NCBI RefSeq assembly: GCF_033441515.1
Contig: NZ_JAWQJT010000002.1
Span: forward strand, 558,001-622,000
Length of the DNA stretch: 64,000 bases
Direction: 5' to 3'
Source of the DNA: Amycolatopsis solani
Lineage (GTDB): Bacteria > Actinomycetota > Actinomycetes > Mycobacteriales > Pseudonocardiaceae
Shown here: positions 1 to 8,030 of the stretch, piece after piece
Numbering within the stretch: the stretch's first letter is position 1
How the letters are laid out: every line of letters starts with the position of its first letter
Notes under the pieces: generated by a model
Databases searched by the model: none
Seen by the model: the letters and a program-made list of their open reading frames with translations, nothing else
What the model was told of the DNA's origin: nothing
Program-made: the position numbers and the translations under genes

Positions 1-175
1 TGCTGCCGGTGAAGTGCTGGAACATGAGCTTCGGCAGGAGCAGGGCCCGTTGACGGGAGCCTTCGTCACCACCGAGCCCACCCCACCACCGATCGAGGAC
101 GGCGAGCACGGGCAGGTGGTCATCCGGCCCGGGGCGGCGGACGCGGTGGCCGAGGATCGGGTCGAGGTCGCTCAT
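1..175 (-). CDS. GNAT-like N-acetyltransferase, N-terminal part (cut by window edge)
   Basis: The reading frame begins at ATG 173-175 and runs off the left edge, so only 58 residues are visible. It reads MSDLDPILGHRVRRPGPDDH, followed by a segment with LDRWWGG and LLPKLMFQHFTGS. That spacing (a WWGG turn, then LLP.L.FQHF) is typical of the first helix and strand of actinobacterial GNAT acetyltransferases; the acetyl-CoA loop would lie outside the window. A Shine-Dalgarno-like AAGGTGG lies just upstream on the minus strand. The same frame stays open through part of the upstream repeat as far as a TAG at 446-448, so a low-complexity N-terminal extension is possible. Substrate unknown. Confidence 0.55.
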   Translation of the reverse strand, partial: MSDLDPILGHRVRRPGPDDHLPVLAVLDRWWGGLGGDEGSRQRALLLPKLMFQHFTGS

Positions 176-189
176 GGCGGCCACCTTGC

Positions 190-775
190 CCGGCGGGGTG
201 GGCGGGCGCGACCGGGTTTCGCCGCGGCCCACGGTGGTGACGGGGTCGCAGCGGCTCGCGGTGGTGGCCTGGCCGGTGGCTCGCCCGGCGGTGTTCTGGC
301 CGCGGCTCGCGGTGGTGGTGTCGCGGCGGCACGCGGTGGTGGCCCGCCTGGCGGCAAGTCGCCCGTTGCTGGTGCTGGTGCTGGCATGGGTGGCACGGGC
401 CGTGGCTCGACTGGCGGTGGTCTCACTGTGGCTCGCGGTGGTGGCCTAGGTGGCGGTGGTGTCGCGATGGCTCGCGGTGGCGGCCCGGGCGGTGCCTCGC
501 CCGGCGGGGGTCTCGCCGCGGCTCGCAGTGGTGGTGTTGCGATGGCTCGCGGTGGCGGTCCGGCCGATTGCTCGCGCGGCGGTGGTCTCGCCGCTGCTCG
601 CGGTAGTGGTGTTGCGGCGGCTCGTGACGGTGGCCGGGGCTGTGGCTCGCCGGGCACTGGTGGCCGCGCAGTTCGTCGTGCTGGCCGCGCTCGTGGTGGG
701 GACCCGGCGCGCGGTGGTGTGGCCGCGGCTCGCGGTGGCGGCCACCTCGGCGTCGACTCACCCGGTGCCGGTGCC
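190..775. repeat. Degenerate GC-rich tandem repeat region (Gly/Ala/Arg or Thr/Ala/Ser/Arg coding capacity)
   Basis: About 580 bp are built from diverged copies of a GCTCGCGGTGGTGG-type unit, recurring every 30-60 bp with linkers such as GTCGCGATG and GTCTCGCC. Both strands stay open over long distances. The plus strand gives Gly/Ala/Arg-rich text. On the minus strand one frame gives Pro/Ala/Arg-rich text (172-810) and another gives Thr/Ala/Ser/Arg-rich text (446-745) with high GC at third positions. The 172-810 frame begins inside a palindrome and its TGA overlaps the GNAT start codon. I see no recognisable protein and treat the region as expanded, degenerating repeat DNA lying between the GNAT gene and the sugar-binding lipoprotein gene. 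Confidence 0.6.
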
Positions 776-778
776 GCC

Positions 779-829
779 AATGACTCATTCGCGACCTCCC
801 AGGTCCCCAATGAGTCATTCGCGACCCCG
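779..829. repeat. Family A palindrome (GAATGACTCATT core), degenerate copy
   Basis: AATGACTCATT (779-789) and AATGAGTCATT (809-819) flank a short spacer, each followed by CGCGACC. The cores are complementary, but the outer arms are direct rather than inverted repeats, so this copy is less perfect than those at 18.0, 43.7 and 53.8 kb. It lies 28 bp past the end of the sugar-binding lipoprotein gene, where a terminator would be expected. Confidence 0.65.
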
Positions 830-856
830 CCCGCCCGGCCCGCCCCCGCCCCCGGC

Positions 857-2128
857 TCACTTCACGAGCTGGTGCACCCCGATCAGCACCTGCTGCCAGA
901 CCGCGGCCGGGTCGGCGCCCTGCTCCACCGACTTGAGCGCCGGCGCCACCACCGTCTCCTGGATCTTGCCGTCGCCCGGGCCCTTGTACTGCGGTTTGCC
1001 GACCTTCTGCGCCTGTGCGACGAAAACCTGCCCGCTCAGCGCGCCGCCGAAGTAGCCGTTCATCTCGCTGAGCAGGTCGGGGGAGGTGAAGGCGTCGACC
1101 TGGCTGGGGAAGTTGCCGCTCACCCGGAACGCGTGCAGCTGCTGCTCGGGCGCGGTCAGCCAGGCGGCGAGCGCGGCGGCCTCCTTCGGGTGCGCGCTCT
1201 TGGCGGGGACGGTCAGGTACGAGCCGCCCCAGTTGCCGCCGCCGTTGGGGAAGGCGTCGGTGATCGCCCACTTGCCCGCGTTGCCCAGCCCGGCCTGCTG
1301 TTCGATGACGCCCAGCATCCAGGACGGGCAGACCTTCGTCGCGAACGCGCCCTGGCGCAGGCCGTTGTTGCCGTCGTCGGCGAACGCCGTGAGCCCCGCC
1401 GACTGGCCCTGCTTCACCGCCGTGGTGACCTGGTTCCAGGCGTCGTGCAGGGCGGCGTTGGTCTCCAGCGTCGACCGGTCGTCGCGGTCCAGGTAGCCGA
1501 CCGGGAGCTGGTTGACCATGGCGTTGAAGTTCTGCGCCGCGGAGTCGAACCACGCCTTGCCCTTCGAGCGCTTGACGTACCGCGCGCCCGCTTCGAAGTA
1601 GCTGTCCCAGGACGCGAACATCGTCTTCACCGAGCCCGGATCGGTGGGCAGGCCCGCGGTTTCGAGCAGGTCCTTGCGGTAGCACATGGCGAGCGGGCCG
1701 ATGTCGGTGCCGTAGCCGATGAGCTTGCCGTCCTTGCTGCGGCCCGCTTCGTACTTCCACTCCAGCCACCGGCCGGGCCGGACGTCGGCGGGCCCGGCCT
1801 TCGCCAGGTCGGTGAACTTGCCCGCCTGCGCGAGCACGTCGGAGAGGTGGCCTTCCTCGACGGCCTGGATGTCCGCGAGGTCCTGGCCGCTCTGCAGCTT
1901 GGCCAGCAGGTCCTGGTGGTAGGGCCCGCCCTGCTCGGTGCGGACCTGCCGCACGGTGAGGCCGGGGTGGGTGAATTCGTAGCCGGGGATCAGGTCCTCG
2001 TAGCCGAACTGCCCGAACGTCGCCAGCGTCAGCGTGATCCGCTCGGGCGTGGCCGGCCCGCAGCCGGCGAGCACGACCATCAGGACCAGCGTGACGGCGT
2101 GGGCCAGCCGTCTTCGAATCTGCTTCAT
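857..2128 (-). CDS. Extracellular sugar-binding lipoprotein (ABC transporter, family 1 type)
   Basis: This is a predicted lipid-anchored solute-binding protein of a carbohydrate ABC importer, acting on the outer face of the membrane. The chosen start at 2128 (MKQIRRRLAH) gives a short basic N-terminus, a hydrophobic stretch and a lipobox LAGC with Cys23; an in-frame ATG seven codons upstream is possible. The mature part (about 400 residues) has the SBP_bac_1 pattern: TLATFGQFGYEDLIPGYE, then ADIQAVEEGH, a central GNAGKWAITDAFPNGGGNWG and a C-terminal helix set ending in IGVHQLVK. No permease or ATPase gene is adjacent, so the rest of the importer must lie elsewhere. It is divergent from a LacI-type regulator, and the shared intergenic region carries a perfect GGGAGCGCTCCC operator. 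The ligand is inferred to be a beta-glucan oligosaccharide from that context only. Confidence 0.9.
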   Translation of the reverse strand: MKQIRRRLAHAVTLVLMVVLAGCGPATPERITLTLATFGQFGYEDLIPGYEFTHPGLTVRQVRTEQGGPYHQDLLAKLQSGQDLADIQAVEEGHLSDVLAQAGKFTDLAKAGPADVRPGRWLEWKYEAGRSKDGKLIGYGTDIGPLAMCYRKDLLETAGLPTDPGSVKTMFASWDSYFEAGARYVKRSKGKAWFDSAAQNFNAMVNQLPVGYLDRDDRSTLETNAALHDAWNQVTTAVKQGQSAGLTAFADDGNNGLRQGAFATKVCPSWMLGVIEQQAGLGNAGKWAITDAFPNGGGNWGGSYLTVPAKSAHPKEAAALAAWLTAPEQQLHAFRVSGNFPSQVDAFTSPDLLSEMNGYFGGALSGQVFVAQAQKVGKPQYKGPGDGKIQETVVAPALKSVEQGADPAAVWQQVLIGVHQLVK

Positions 2129-2168
2129 GTGCGCGCACTCCCCGTCCACGACTCACTCCCTCGTGATT

Positions 2169-2180
2169 GGGAGCGCTCCC
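2169..2180. promoter_or_regulatory. CebR/CelR-type operator, perfect palindrome
   Basis: GGGAGCGCTCCC is a perfect 12-bp palindrome (context TT-GGGAGCGCTCCC-GG) between the divergent lipoprotein and LacI genes, 41 bp upstream of the lipoprotein start. It matches the core of the known TGGGAGCGCTCCCA box bound by CebR of Streptomyces and CelR of Thermobifida. Confidence 0.85.
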
Positions 2181-2267
2181 GGATGGGAGTCTCGTTCCGG
2201 CTGGGGCGGGTGTCAAGGTGCGCGACGGCGGGTGTCCGGACGGACACCGGGCGAACGGAGGAGCGCG

Positions 2268-3221
2268 GTGAAGCGGCCGACGATCACTGACATCGCGCGG
2301 GAAGCGGGGGTGTCGAAGGGTGCGGTTTCCTACGCGCTCAACGGCCGCCCGGGCGTCTCCGAAGCGACGCGGGAGCGGATCACGGAGATCGCCCGTCGCC
2401 TCGGCTGGTCCCCGAGCAGCTCGGCGCGGGCGCTGGCCGGCGGCCGGACGGGGGCGATCGGCCTGGTCCTCGACCACGCCCCGGACGTGCTCGGCGTCGA
2501 GCCGTTCCTGGTCGCGCTGCTGGAGGGGGTCGAGCGCGAGCTGGGTCCGGTGTCGTTGCTGCTGCCCGTCCACGGCGCGGGCCCCCGCAAGGTGGACGGG
2601 CTGCTGCTGGCCGGGCCGCGGTGCGCGTTGACGGCGCCCGGCGTACCGGCGGTCCTGCTGGGCGGCCCACCCGGACCGCCGGGCGTCCCGTCGGTGTGGG
2701 TGGACGACGCGGCGGCGGCGGGCGAGGTGCTCGGCTACCTGGCCGCGCTCGGGCACCGCCGGGTGGTCCGGATCGCGGGGCCGGCGGTGTTCGCCGACCC
2801 ACGGGCCCGCGCGGCCGCGTTCACCGCGGCGGCCGGCCGGCTGGGTTTCGTGGAGACGGCCACGGTCGACGCGGGCACGGCGGAAGCGGGCGCCGGGGTG
2901 GCCCACCGCCTGCTGTCGGTTCCCCGGCCACCGACGGCGCTGGTGTGCGACACGGACGTGCTGGCGGTGGCCGCACTGGTGGCGGCCCGCGAGCTGGGAC
3001 TGGCGGTCCCGGGCGACGTTTCGGTGGTGTCGTGGGACGACTCGCCGCTGTGCCGGCTGGTCCGCCCGGCCCTGTCGGCGGTCCGGCGCCCGTTGGCCGA
3101 GCTGGGCGCCCTGGCGGCGGCGCTGCTGCGAGACCTGCTGGTGGGTGAGACGGCGACCGACGTGTGCGCCCCGCGGCCGACGCTGGTGACGCGGGGGAGT
3201 ACCGGCCCCGTGCGGGCGTGA
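2268..3221 (+). CDS. LacI-family transcriptional regulator, probable CebR/CelR-like
   Basis: The start is GTG 2268 behind GGAGGA, giving 317 residues, the usual LacI-family size. Residues 4-50 form the DNA-binding headpiece (TITDIAREAGVSKGAVSYAL, then NGRPGVSEATRERI); a hinge with SSSARALAGGRTGAIGLV follows, then a periplasmic-binding-protein-like effector domain ending in VVSWDDSPLCRLVRPALSAV. Members of this family repress sugar-utilisation genes and release DNA on binding a sugar. The divergent sugar-binding gene, the perfect palindrome between them, and four more copies of the box near glycan-degrading genes in this window make it the obvious candidate for the shared regulator. The inducer (cellobiose or xyloglucan oligosaccharide) is inferred. 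Confidence 0.9.
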   Translation: MKRPTITDIAREAGVSKGAVSYALNGRPGVSEATRERITEIARRLGWSPSSSARALAGGRTGAIGLVLDHAPDVLGVEPFLVALLEGVERELGPVSLLLPVHGAGPRKVDGLLLAGPRCALTAPGVPAVLLGGPPGPPGVPSVWVDDAAAAGEVLGYLAALGHRRVVRIAGPAVFADPRARAAAFTAAAGRLGFVETATVDAGTAEAGAGVAHRLLSVPRPPTALVCDTDVLAVAALVAARELGLAVPGDVSVVSWDDSPLCRLVRPALSAVRRPLAELGALAAALLRDLLVGETATDVCAPRPTLVTRGSTGPVRA

Positions 3222-3227
3222 GTCCGA

Positions 3228-3309
3228 GCGCCCCAATGTGGCGTTGGTTGCGTCCAGCGCACCCAATGTGGCGTTCGGTGCGTCAGACGCACCGAACGCC
3301 ACATTGGGG
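3228..3309. repeat. Family B palindrome (CCAATGTGGCGTT), probable bidirectional terminator
   Basis: The arm at 3262-3284 (CCCAATGTGGCGTTCGGTGC...) is perfectly complementary to 3286-3308, giving a 23-bp stem with a one-base loop. A further direct copy of the left arm, CCCCAATGTGGCGTTGGTTG, lies at 3231-3250. It sits between the converging ends of the LacI gene (3221) and the LPMO gene (3336). A second family B copy is at 18286-18331. Confidence 0.85.
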
Positions 3310-3335
3310 CGTTTGGAACTGTCCACACCAGACGG

Positions 3336-4406
3336 TCAGCTTCCTTGGCAGGACGGGGAAGGCTGCGCCGGGTTGCTCCCCGGCGAGTTGACCACCAGAC
3401 CGAACGTCGTCTGCCCGTCCGGGGCGATCCGGCCGTTCCAGTCGGCGTTGCGGACCGTCACCGCCGACCCGGACTGACTCACCGTCCCGTTCCAGACGCT
3501 GCCGATCGTCTGGCCCGAAGGCAGCGTCCACCCGGTTTGCCAGCCGTTGTACGCGGTCGTGCCGTGGTTCATCACCGTCACCGTCGCCTGGTAGCCGCCG
3601 CTCCACGCGTTGGTGATCTCGTACATCGCCATGCACGAGCCCGGCGGCGTCGTGGTCGTGGTCGTCGGGGTTGTCGTCGGCGTCGTTGTCGGAGTGTTGC
3701 CCGGGTCCTTCACCCCGGTGACTTCGCCGTGGCCGCCGTCGAAGGTCACGTCCGAGCAGCCGTAGAACGTCTCCGCGCTGTCGGAGCGCTTCCACACCGA
3801 ATAGATGATGTGCCGGCCGGTCTTGTTCGACGGCAGCGCGCCGGACCACTGGTACTGGCCCTCGACCGTGCCCACCTGGCCGGTCACCGGGGGGTGGTCG
3901 ATCGTCAGGAACGGCTGATCCTCCAGGGAGTCCCAGGTCAGCGGCTGGTTCGGGTTCCAGCCGTCCTTCGTGACGTAGGTGTAGAACCAGCCCGGGTGCG
4001 CGGCCCACGCGTTGTAGGAGAAGTCGAACTTCGCGCCGGACGTCAGGTGGGTCAGGGGCCAGTTGCCGACCTGGTCGAAGCCGGCGTAGCCCGCGTTGCC
4101 GCCGGAACAGAGCTTGCCGTCCGGGATGAAGCCGCGCGTGCGCCCGGCGCCGTCGGAGCGCAGCACGGCGAACCAGTTGTACAGCGAGTTGGCGCCGCTG
4201 GTGTTCACCGCGGCCGAGCAGGCCGGGTTCTGGGGGATGATCTGCCCGGTCGAGCTGAGCCCGTCCTGCCAGCACAGGAAGGTCCGGCTGCCCGGTTTCA
4301 TCATGGCGCCGTGCGCCTCGGCCGTGCCGGTGTTGAGGAGAATGGCGGTCAGGCTCGCCAGCAGCACGGTGACGGCGGCGAGGATGGTACTTCGTCTCCT
4401 GGTCAC
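3336..4406 (-). CDS. Secreted AA10 lytic polysaccharide monooxygenase with C-terminal CBM2
   Basis: 356 residues. Residues 1-31 are a signal peptide ending AEA, so the mature protein starts at His32 (HGAMMKPGSRTFLCW). That N-terminal His is half of the copper histidine brace; the second His is probably in NAWAAHPGWFYTYV. The AA10 domain spans about 32-235, with the typical SVWKRSDSAETFYGCSDVTF end. A Thr/Pro linker (about 240-255) leads to a CBM2 (CMAMYEITNAWSGGYQATVT to the end), with the paired Trp residues expected of cellulose-binding type. Such enzymes oxidatively cleave crystalline cellulose or chitin; CBM2 and the regulon context favour cellulose. A TGGGAGCGCTCTCA box lies 36 bp upstream of the start. 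Confidence 0.95.
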   Translation of the reverse strand: MTRRRSTILAAVTVLLASLTAILLNTGTAEAHGAMMKPGSRTFLCWQDGLSSTGQIIPQNPACSAAVNTSGANSLYNWFAVLRSDGAGRTRGFIPDGKLCSGGNAGYAGFDQVGNWPLTHLTSGAKFDFSYNAWAAHPGWFYTYVTKDGWNPNQPLTWDSLEDQPFLTIDHPPVTGQVGTVEGQYQWSGALPSNKTGRHIIYSVWKRSDSAETFYGCSDVTFDGGHGEVTGVKDPGNTPTTTPTTTPTTTTTTPPGSCMAMYEITNAWSGGYQATVTVMNHGTTAYNGWQTGWTLPSGQTIGSVWNGTVSQSGSAVTVRNADWNGRIAPDGQTTFGLVVNSPGSNPAQPSPSCQGS

Positions 4407-4441
4407 GTCTGTCCCTTCGTCGGGTAGCGTGCGTCGAAGAC

Positions 4442-4455
4442 TGGGAGCGCTCTCA
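4442..4455. promoter_or_regulatory. CebR/CelR-type operator
   Basis: TGGGAGCGCTCTCA differs from the perfect TGGGAGCGCTCCCA box at one position. It lies between the divergent LPMO gene (start 4406) and the AGE-family isomerase gene (start 4563) and could serve both. Confidence 0.75.
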
Positions 4456-4562
4456 AGGTCAGCTTACGCGGCGGCGGTCACTTCCGGAACAGCCCGCGGT
4501 GACCTGGACGGCGGCCTTGGCCTACGTTGGCGGAGGTCGTCGATCACCGAGAAAGGCACAGC

Positions 4563-5756
4563 GTGGAAAGTCCGTCTCCGGTCCCCGCCTGGGTGCGGGC
4601 CGAACCCCTCCGGCTGCTCGGATTCGCCGCGCGCGCGGCGCACCCCGGCGGCGGGTTCGCCTGGCTCGACGACACCGGGCGGCCGGTGCTCGACCGGCCC
4701 GTCGAAACCTGGATCACCTGCCGGATGACGCACGTCTTCGCGCTGGCGCAGCTGCAGGGCGCGCCGGCCGAGGCGCAGGTCGCGCACGGCGTCGAGGCGC
4801 TGACCGGCGTGCTCCGCGATCCCGACCACGGTGGCTGGTACGCGACGACAACGTTGTCAGAAAAGCGCGCCTACGAGCACGCCTTCGTCGTACTGGCCGC
4901 CTCCAGTGCGGCCGCCGCGGGGGCGGCCGGTGCGGAGAAACTGCTGGCCGAGGCCCTGGACGTCGTCGAACGCCGCTTCTGGGAACCGGGGCCGGGGCGG
5001 GTCGCCGACGTCTGGGACCGCGGCTGGACGCGGCTGGAGGACTACCGCGGGGCCAACGCGAACATGCACACCGTCGAGGCGTTCCTGGCCGCCGCCGACG
5101 TCACCGGCGACCGCGTCTGGGCCGGCCGCGCGCTGTCCATTGTGGACCACCTGGTGCACGGCGAAGCCCGCGCGCACGGCTGGCTGCTGCCCGAGCACTA
5201 CGACGCGGACTGGCGGGTGCGCCTCGAGTTCAACCGGGCCGAGCCGGCCCACCCGTTCCGCCCGTTCGGGGCGACGATCGGGCACCTCTTCGAGTGGGCG
5301 CGCCTCGCCGTGCACCTCAAGCGGGCGCTCGGCGCCGACGCGCCGGACTGGCTGGTCCCGGACGCCGCGGCGCTGTTCGAAACCGCCACCCGGACCGGCT
5401 GGGCCGTCGACGGGCACCCCGGCTTCGTCTACACCACCGACTTCGCCGGGACGCCGGTCGTGCGCACCCGGCTGCACTGGGTCGTGGCGGAGGCGATCGC
5501 CGCCGCGTGGACGCTGCACCAGGAAACCGGCGAGCCGGCGTACCTCGAGCGGTTCCAGGAGTGGTGCGCCCACGCCGAGGCCTGCTTCGCCGACCGGGAA
5601 CGCGGGTCGTGGCACCACGAACTCGACCCGGAAAACCGCCCCGCCGCGACCGTGTGGGCGGGCAAGCCGGACATCTACCACGCCTACCAGGCGACGCTGC
5701 TGCCCGCACTGCCGCCGGCCGCGTCGTTCGCCGGCGCGCTCGCCCCGCGTCGCTAA
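4563..5756 (+). CDS. AGE-family sugar isomerase/epimerase (D-mannose isomerase-like)
   Basis: 397 residues from GTG 4563 (VESPSPVPAWVRAEPL); an upstream in-frame ATG at 4527 would add 12 residues without better signals. The protein has the alpha6/alpha6-barrel signatures of the N-acylglucosamine 2-epimerase family: ETWITCRMTHVFALAQL near the start, YEHAFVVLAAS, NANMHTVEAFLAA, HYDADWRVRLEFNRAEPAHP, and a late GSWHHELDPEN and GKPDIYHAYQA. The conserved Arg, His and Glu residues needed for aldose-ketose interconversion appear present. Related members isomerise mannose/fructose or sulfoquinovose; I cannot tell which from sequence alone. It precedes an aldo-keto reductase gene by 27 bp, so the two probably form an operon, and it shares an operator region with the LPMO. 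Confidence 0.85.
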   Translation: MESPSPVPAWVRAEPLRLLGFAARAAHPGGGFAWLDDTGRPVLDRPVETWITCRMTHVFALAQLQGAPAEAQVAHGVEALTGVLRDPDHGGWYATTTLSEKRAYEHAFVVLAASSAAAAGAAGAEKLLAEALDVVERRFWEPGPGRVADVWDRGWTRLEDYRGANANMHTVEAFLAAADVTGDRVWAGRALSIVDHLVHGEARAHGWLLPEHYDADWRVRLEFNRAEPAHPFRPFGATIGHLFEWARLAVHLKRALGADAPDWLVPDAAALFETATRTGWAVDGHPGFVYTTDFAGTPVVRTRLHWVVAEAIAAAWTLHQETGEPAYLERFQEWCAHAEACFADRERGSWHHELDPENRPAATVWAGKPDIYHAYQATLLPALPPAASFAGALAPRR

Positions 5757-5783
5757 GCTGCCCGTGATCGACTGAGGAGGACC

Positions 5784-6779
5784 ATGTCGCCTTTCGCCGC
5801 CCACGCGGACCGGTACTCGGACATGCCGTACCGGCGGGCCGGGCGCAGCGGGCTGAAGCTGCCCGCCGTGTCGCTCGGCCTGTGGCACAACTTCGGGGAC
5901 GACAAGCCCCTCGACGTCCAGCGCGCGGTGCTGCGCCGGGCGTTCGACCTCGGCGTGACGCACTTCGACCTGGCCAACAACTACGGCCCGCCGCCCGGCG
6001 CGGCCGAGGCGAACTTCGGGCGGCACTACGCGGCCGACTTCCGGCCCTACCGCGACGAGATCCTGGTGTCGTCCAAGGCGGGTTACCTGATGTGGGACGG
6101 CCCGTACGGCGAATGGGGCTCCCGCAAGAACCTCCTCGCCAGCCTGGACCAGAGCCTCGCCCGCACCGGCCTGGACCACTTCGACGTCTTCTACTCCCAC
6201 CGCCCGGACCCGGAGACGCCGATCGAGGAGACCATGGGTGCCCTCGACACCGCGGTCCGGTCCGGCAAGGCGCTCTACGCCGGCATCTCGAACTACTCGC
6301 CCGAGCAGACCGAGGCCGCGATCCGGGTGCTCCGCGAGCTGGGCACGCCGCTGCTGCTGCACCAGCCGTCGTACTCGATCCTCAACCGGTGGGTCGAGGA
6401 CGGCCTCCTCGACACCCTCGACGAGCACGGCGTCGGCTCCATCGCGTACTCGCCGCTCAGTCAGGGCCTGCTGACCGACCGCTACCTCGACGGCGTCCCG
6501 GCCGGCTCGCGGGCCGCGGGCGCGAGCCCGTTCCTCACCCGTGCCCGGCTCACCGAGGAGACGCTGGGCACCATCCGCGCGCTGAACGACGTCGCCAAGC
6601 GGCGTGGGCAGACGCTGGCCCAGCTCGCCATCGCCTGGGTGCTGCGCCACGGGCGCGTCACGTCCGCGCTGATCGGCGCCAGCAGCGTCGCGCAGCTGGA
6701 GAACACCGTCGCGGCCACGGCGAACCTGGAGTTCACCGACGAGGAGCTGGCCGAGATCGACCGGATCGCCGCCCGGTAG
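5784..6779 (+). CDS. Aldo/keto reductase, YghZ/Kv-beta-like
   Basis: 331 residues, starting at ATG 5784 after GAGGAGGACC. It has the complete aldo-keto reductase tetrad pattern: Asp and Tyr in THFDLANNYGPPPGAAEANF, Lys in VSSKAGYLMWDGPYGEWGSR, and His in DVFYSHRPDPETPIEETMGA. The C-terminal IGASSVAQLENTVAA is the NADPH-phosphate-binding region. The GPPPGAAE and SRKNLLASLDQSLARTGLD stretches are those of the YghZ (L-glyceraldehyde 3-phosphate reductase) branch. It acts in the cytoplasm; its true substrate is unknown, and as the partner of a sugar isomerase it may reduce a sugar or detoxify an aldehyde. Its stop is separated by one base from the converging stop of the CBM2/Cip1-like gene. Confidence 0.9.
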   Translation: MSPFAAHADRYSDMPYRRAGRSGLKLPAVSLGLWHNFGDDKPLDVQRAVLRRAFDLGVTHFDLANNYGPPPGAAEANFGRHYAADFRPYRDEILVSSKAGYLMWDGPYGEWGSRKNLLASLDQSLARTGLDHFDVFYSHRPDPETPIEETMGALDTAVRSGKALYAGISNYSPEQTEAAIRVLRELGTPLLLHQPSYSILNRWVEDGLLDTLDEHGVGSIAYSPLSQGLLTDRYLDGVPAGSRAAGASPFLTRARLTEETLGTIRALNDVAKRRGQTLAQLAIAWVLRHGRVTSALIGASSVAQLENTVAATANLEFTDEELAEIDRIAAR

Positions 6780-6780
6780 C

Positions 6781-7926
6781 TCAGCAGCCGATCCGCGAGG
6801 AGCCGACGGCGACGTCGTCGAACCACAGCGTGTCGGCGTCCCCGGCGTAGCTCTCCCAGCCGAGGCGCAGGTCGGTCACGGCCGGGTGCCAGGCCCGGGC
6901 GAGCCACTGCTGGTCGACGTCGGCGGTCGGGACGCCGTCGACGACGAGCCCGGCCACTTCGGTCCCGCCCAGCCACGTCCGGAGCTGCCCGGCCGCGCCG
7001 TCGAGCCGGAACTCGAAGCAGGACCAGGTGCCGGTCGGCAGCGGGACGCTCTGGGCGACGCCGGCCGGGCTCTGCGCGGGCAGGGTGGCGTCGTCGGACT
7101 CGCGGTTCCACTGCAGCGCGCGGTTCTGGCCGCCGGCCCGCAGGTCCCGGCCGTCGGTGCTGTCGCGCATCGCCAGGAAGGTGACGTGCCCGGTGGGCAG
7201 CGCCGTGGTGTGCCGGACCCAGAACCGCCCGTACAGCACGCCGGAGCCGGTCACGGGCGTGCCGAGGAACGCGTGGTTGCAGTAGCCGCCCTGGCCGGTG
7301 ACCTTGACCGACCGGCTGCCCGAGTGCGCCACCGAGCCGTCGACGGTCACCGTGCCGGTGCCCTGGCAGTTCGCGGCGCCGACGGTCCAGCGGCCGCCCG
7401 GGGTGCCGCCGGCCTGCTGCTCGAAGTCGTCGCAAAGGGCGGCACTGTCGCAACCCTGCGGCGGCGGCGTGGACGTCGTCGTGGTGGGCGTGGTGGGTGT
7501 GGTGGTGGTCGTCGTCGGAGGGGGAGCGGAGTCGCCGCAGGAGACGCCGTTGAGCGCGAAGTCCGTGGGATCGGGGCCGCTGCCGGTGCCCTGCAGGCCG
7601 AACGACACCGAACCGCCGGCGGGCAGGGTCGCGTTGTAGGGCAGGCTTTGCGCGGTGACGGCCGTCCCGGACTGGCGGACGGTGGCGTTCCAGGCCGACG
7701 TCACGGCCTGGCTCCCGGAGTAGGTCCAGCCGAGGGTCCAGGAAGAGAGCGCGGTCGCGCCGTTGGTCAGGGTGAGGTCGGCGGTGTAGCCGCCCTGCCA
7801 CTGGTTGACCCGGTAGGCGACCGAGCAGGCGGGCGCCGCGGCGGCCGGCCCGGCGGCGAGGACCGCGGTGGTGCCCGCCGCGGCGAGGCAGAGTGCGGCG
7901 AGGGCGCCGGCGAACCTGCTGGGCAT
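6781..7926 (-). CDS. Secreted CBM2 protein with Cip1-like C-terminal domain
   Basis: 381 residues from the ATG at 7926. A longer frame exists, but its extension would run through both operator boxes. Residues 1-31 are a signal peptide (AAGPAAAA). An N-terminal CBM2 follows (CSVAYRVNQWQGGYTADLTL to NGVSCGDS, about 32-135), then a Thr-rich linker, then a beta-rich domain starting CDSAALCDDFEQQ. The C-terminal half contains LPTGHVTFLAMRDSTDGRDL, GGQNRALQWNRESDDATLP and LPTGTWSCFEFRLDG, resembling the Trichoderma Cip1 family, a cellulose-induced secreted protein related to polysaccharide lyases. That assignment is from memory of the motif pattern and is only moderately sure. Two CebR-type boxes lie upstream. 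Confidence 0.75.
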   Translation of the reverse strand: MPSRFAGALAALCLAAAGTTAVLAAGPAAAAPACSVAYRVNQWQGGYTADLTLTNGATALSSWTLGWTYSGSQAVTSAWNATVRQSGTAVTAQSLPYNATLPAGGSVSFGLQGTGSGPDPTDFALNGVSCGDSAPPPTTTTTTPTTPTTTTSTPPPQGCDSAALCDDFEQQAGGTPGGRWTVGAANCQGTGTVTVDGSVAHSGSRSVKVTGQGGYCNHAFLGTPVTGSGVLYGRFWVRHTTALPTGHVTFLAMRDSTDGRDLRAGGQNRALQWNRESDDATLPAQSPAGVAQSVPLPTGTWSCFEFRLDGAAGQLRTWLGGTEVAGLVVDGVPTADVDQQWLARAWHPAVTDLRLGWESYAGDADTLWFDDVAVGSSRIGC

Positions 7927-8016
7927 CGGGGTCCTCCCGGGACGCGGACAGGGGCGCCGTGGCCTGCACCACGACGCCCCTGGGTGGTGGCCGCGTTCTG
8001 GCGAGGCGACCTGGCA

Positions 8017-8030
8017 TGGGAGCGCTTCCA
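8017..8030. promoter_or_regulatory. CebR/CelR-type operator
   Basis: TGGGAGCGCTTCCA matches the TGGGAGCGCTCCCA consensus at 13 of 14 positions. It lies 90 bp upstream of the CBM2/Cip1-like start. The xyloglucanase promoter carries the identical 14-mer. Confidence 0.8.

Noticed and set aside
172..810. A 212-residue Pro/Ala/Arg-rich protein gene on the minus strand
   Set aside because: Its start codon lies in a palindrome and third-position GC is not gene-like; although its TGA overlaps the GNAT start, it is best explained by the repeat tract.
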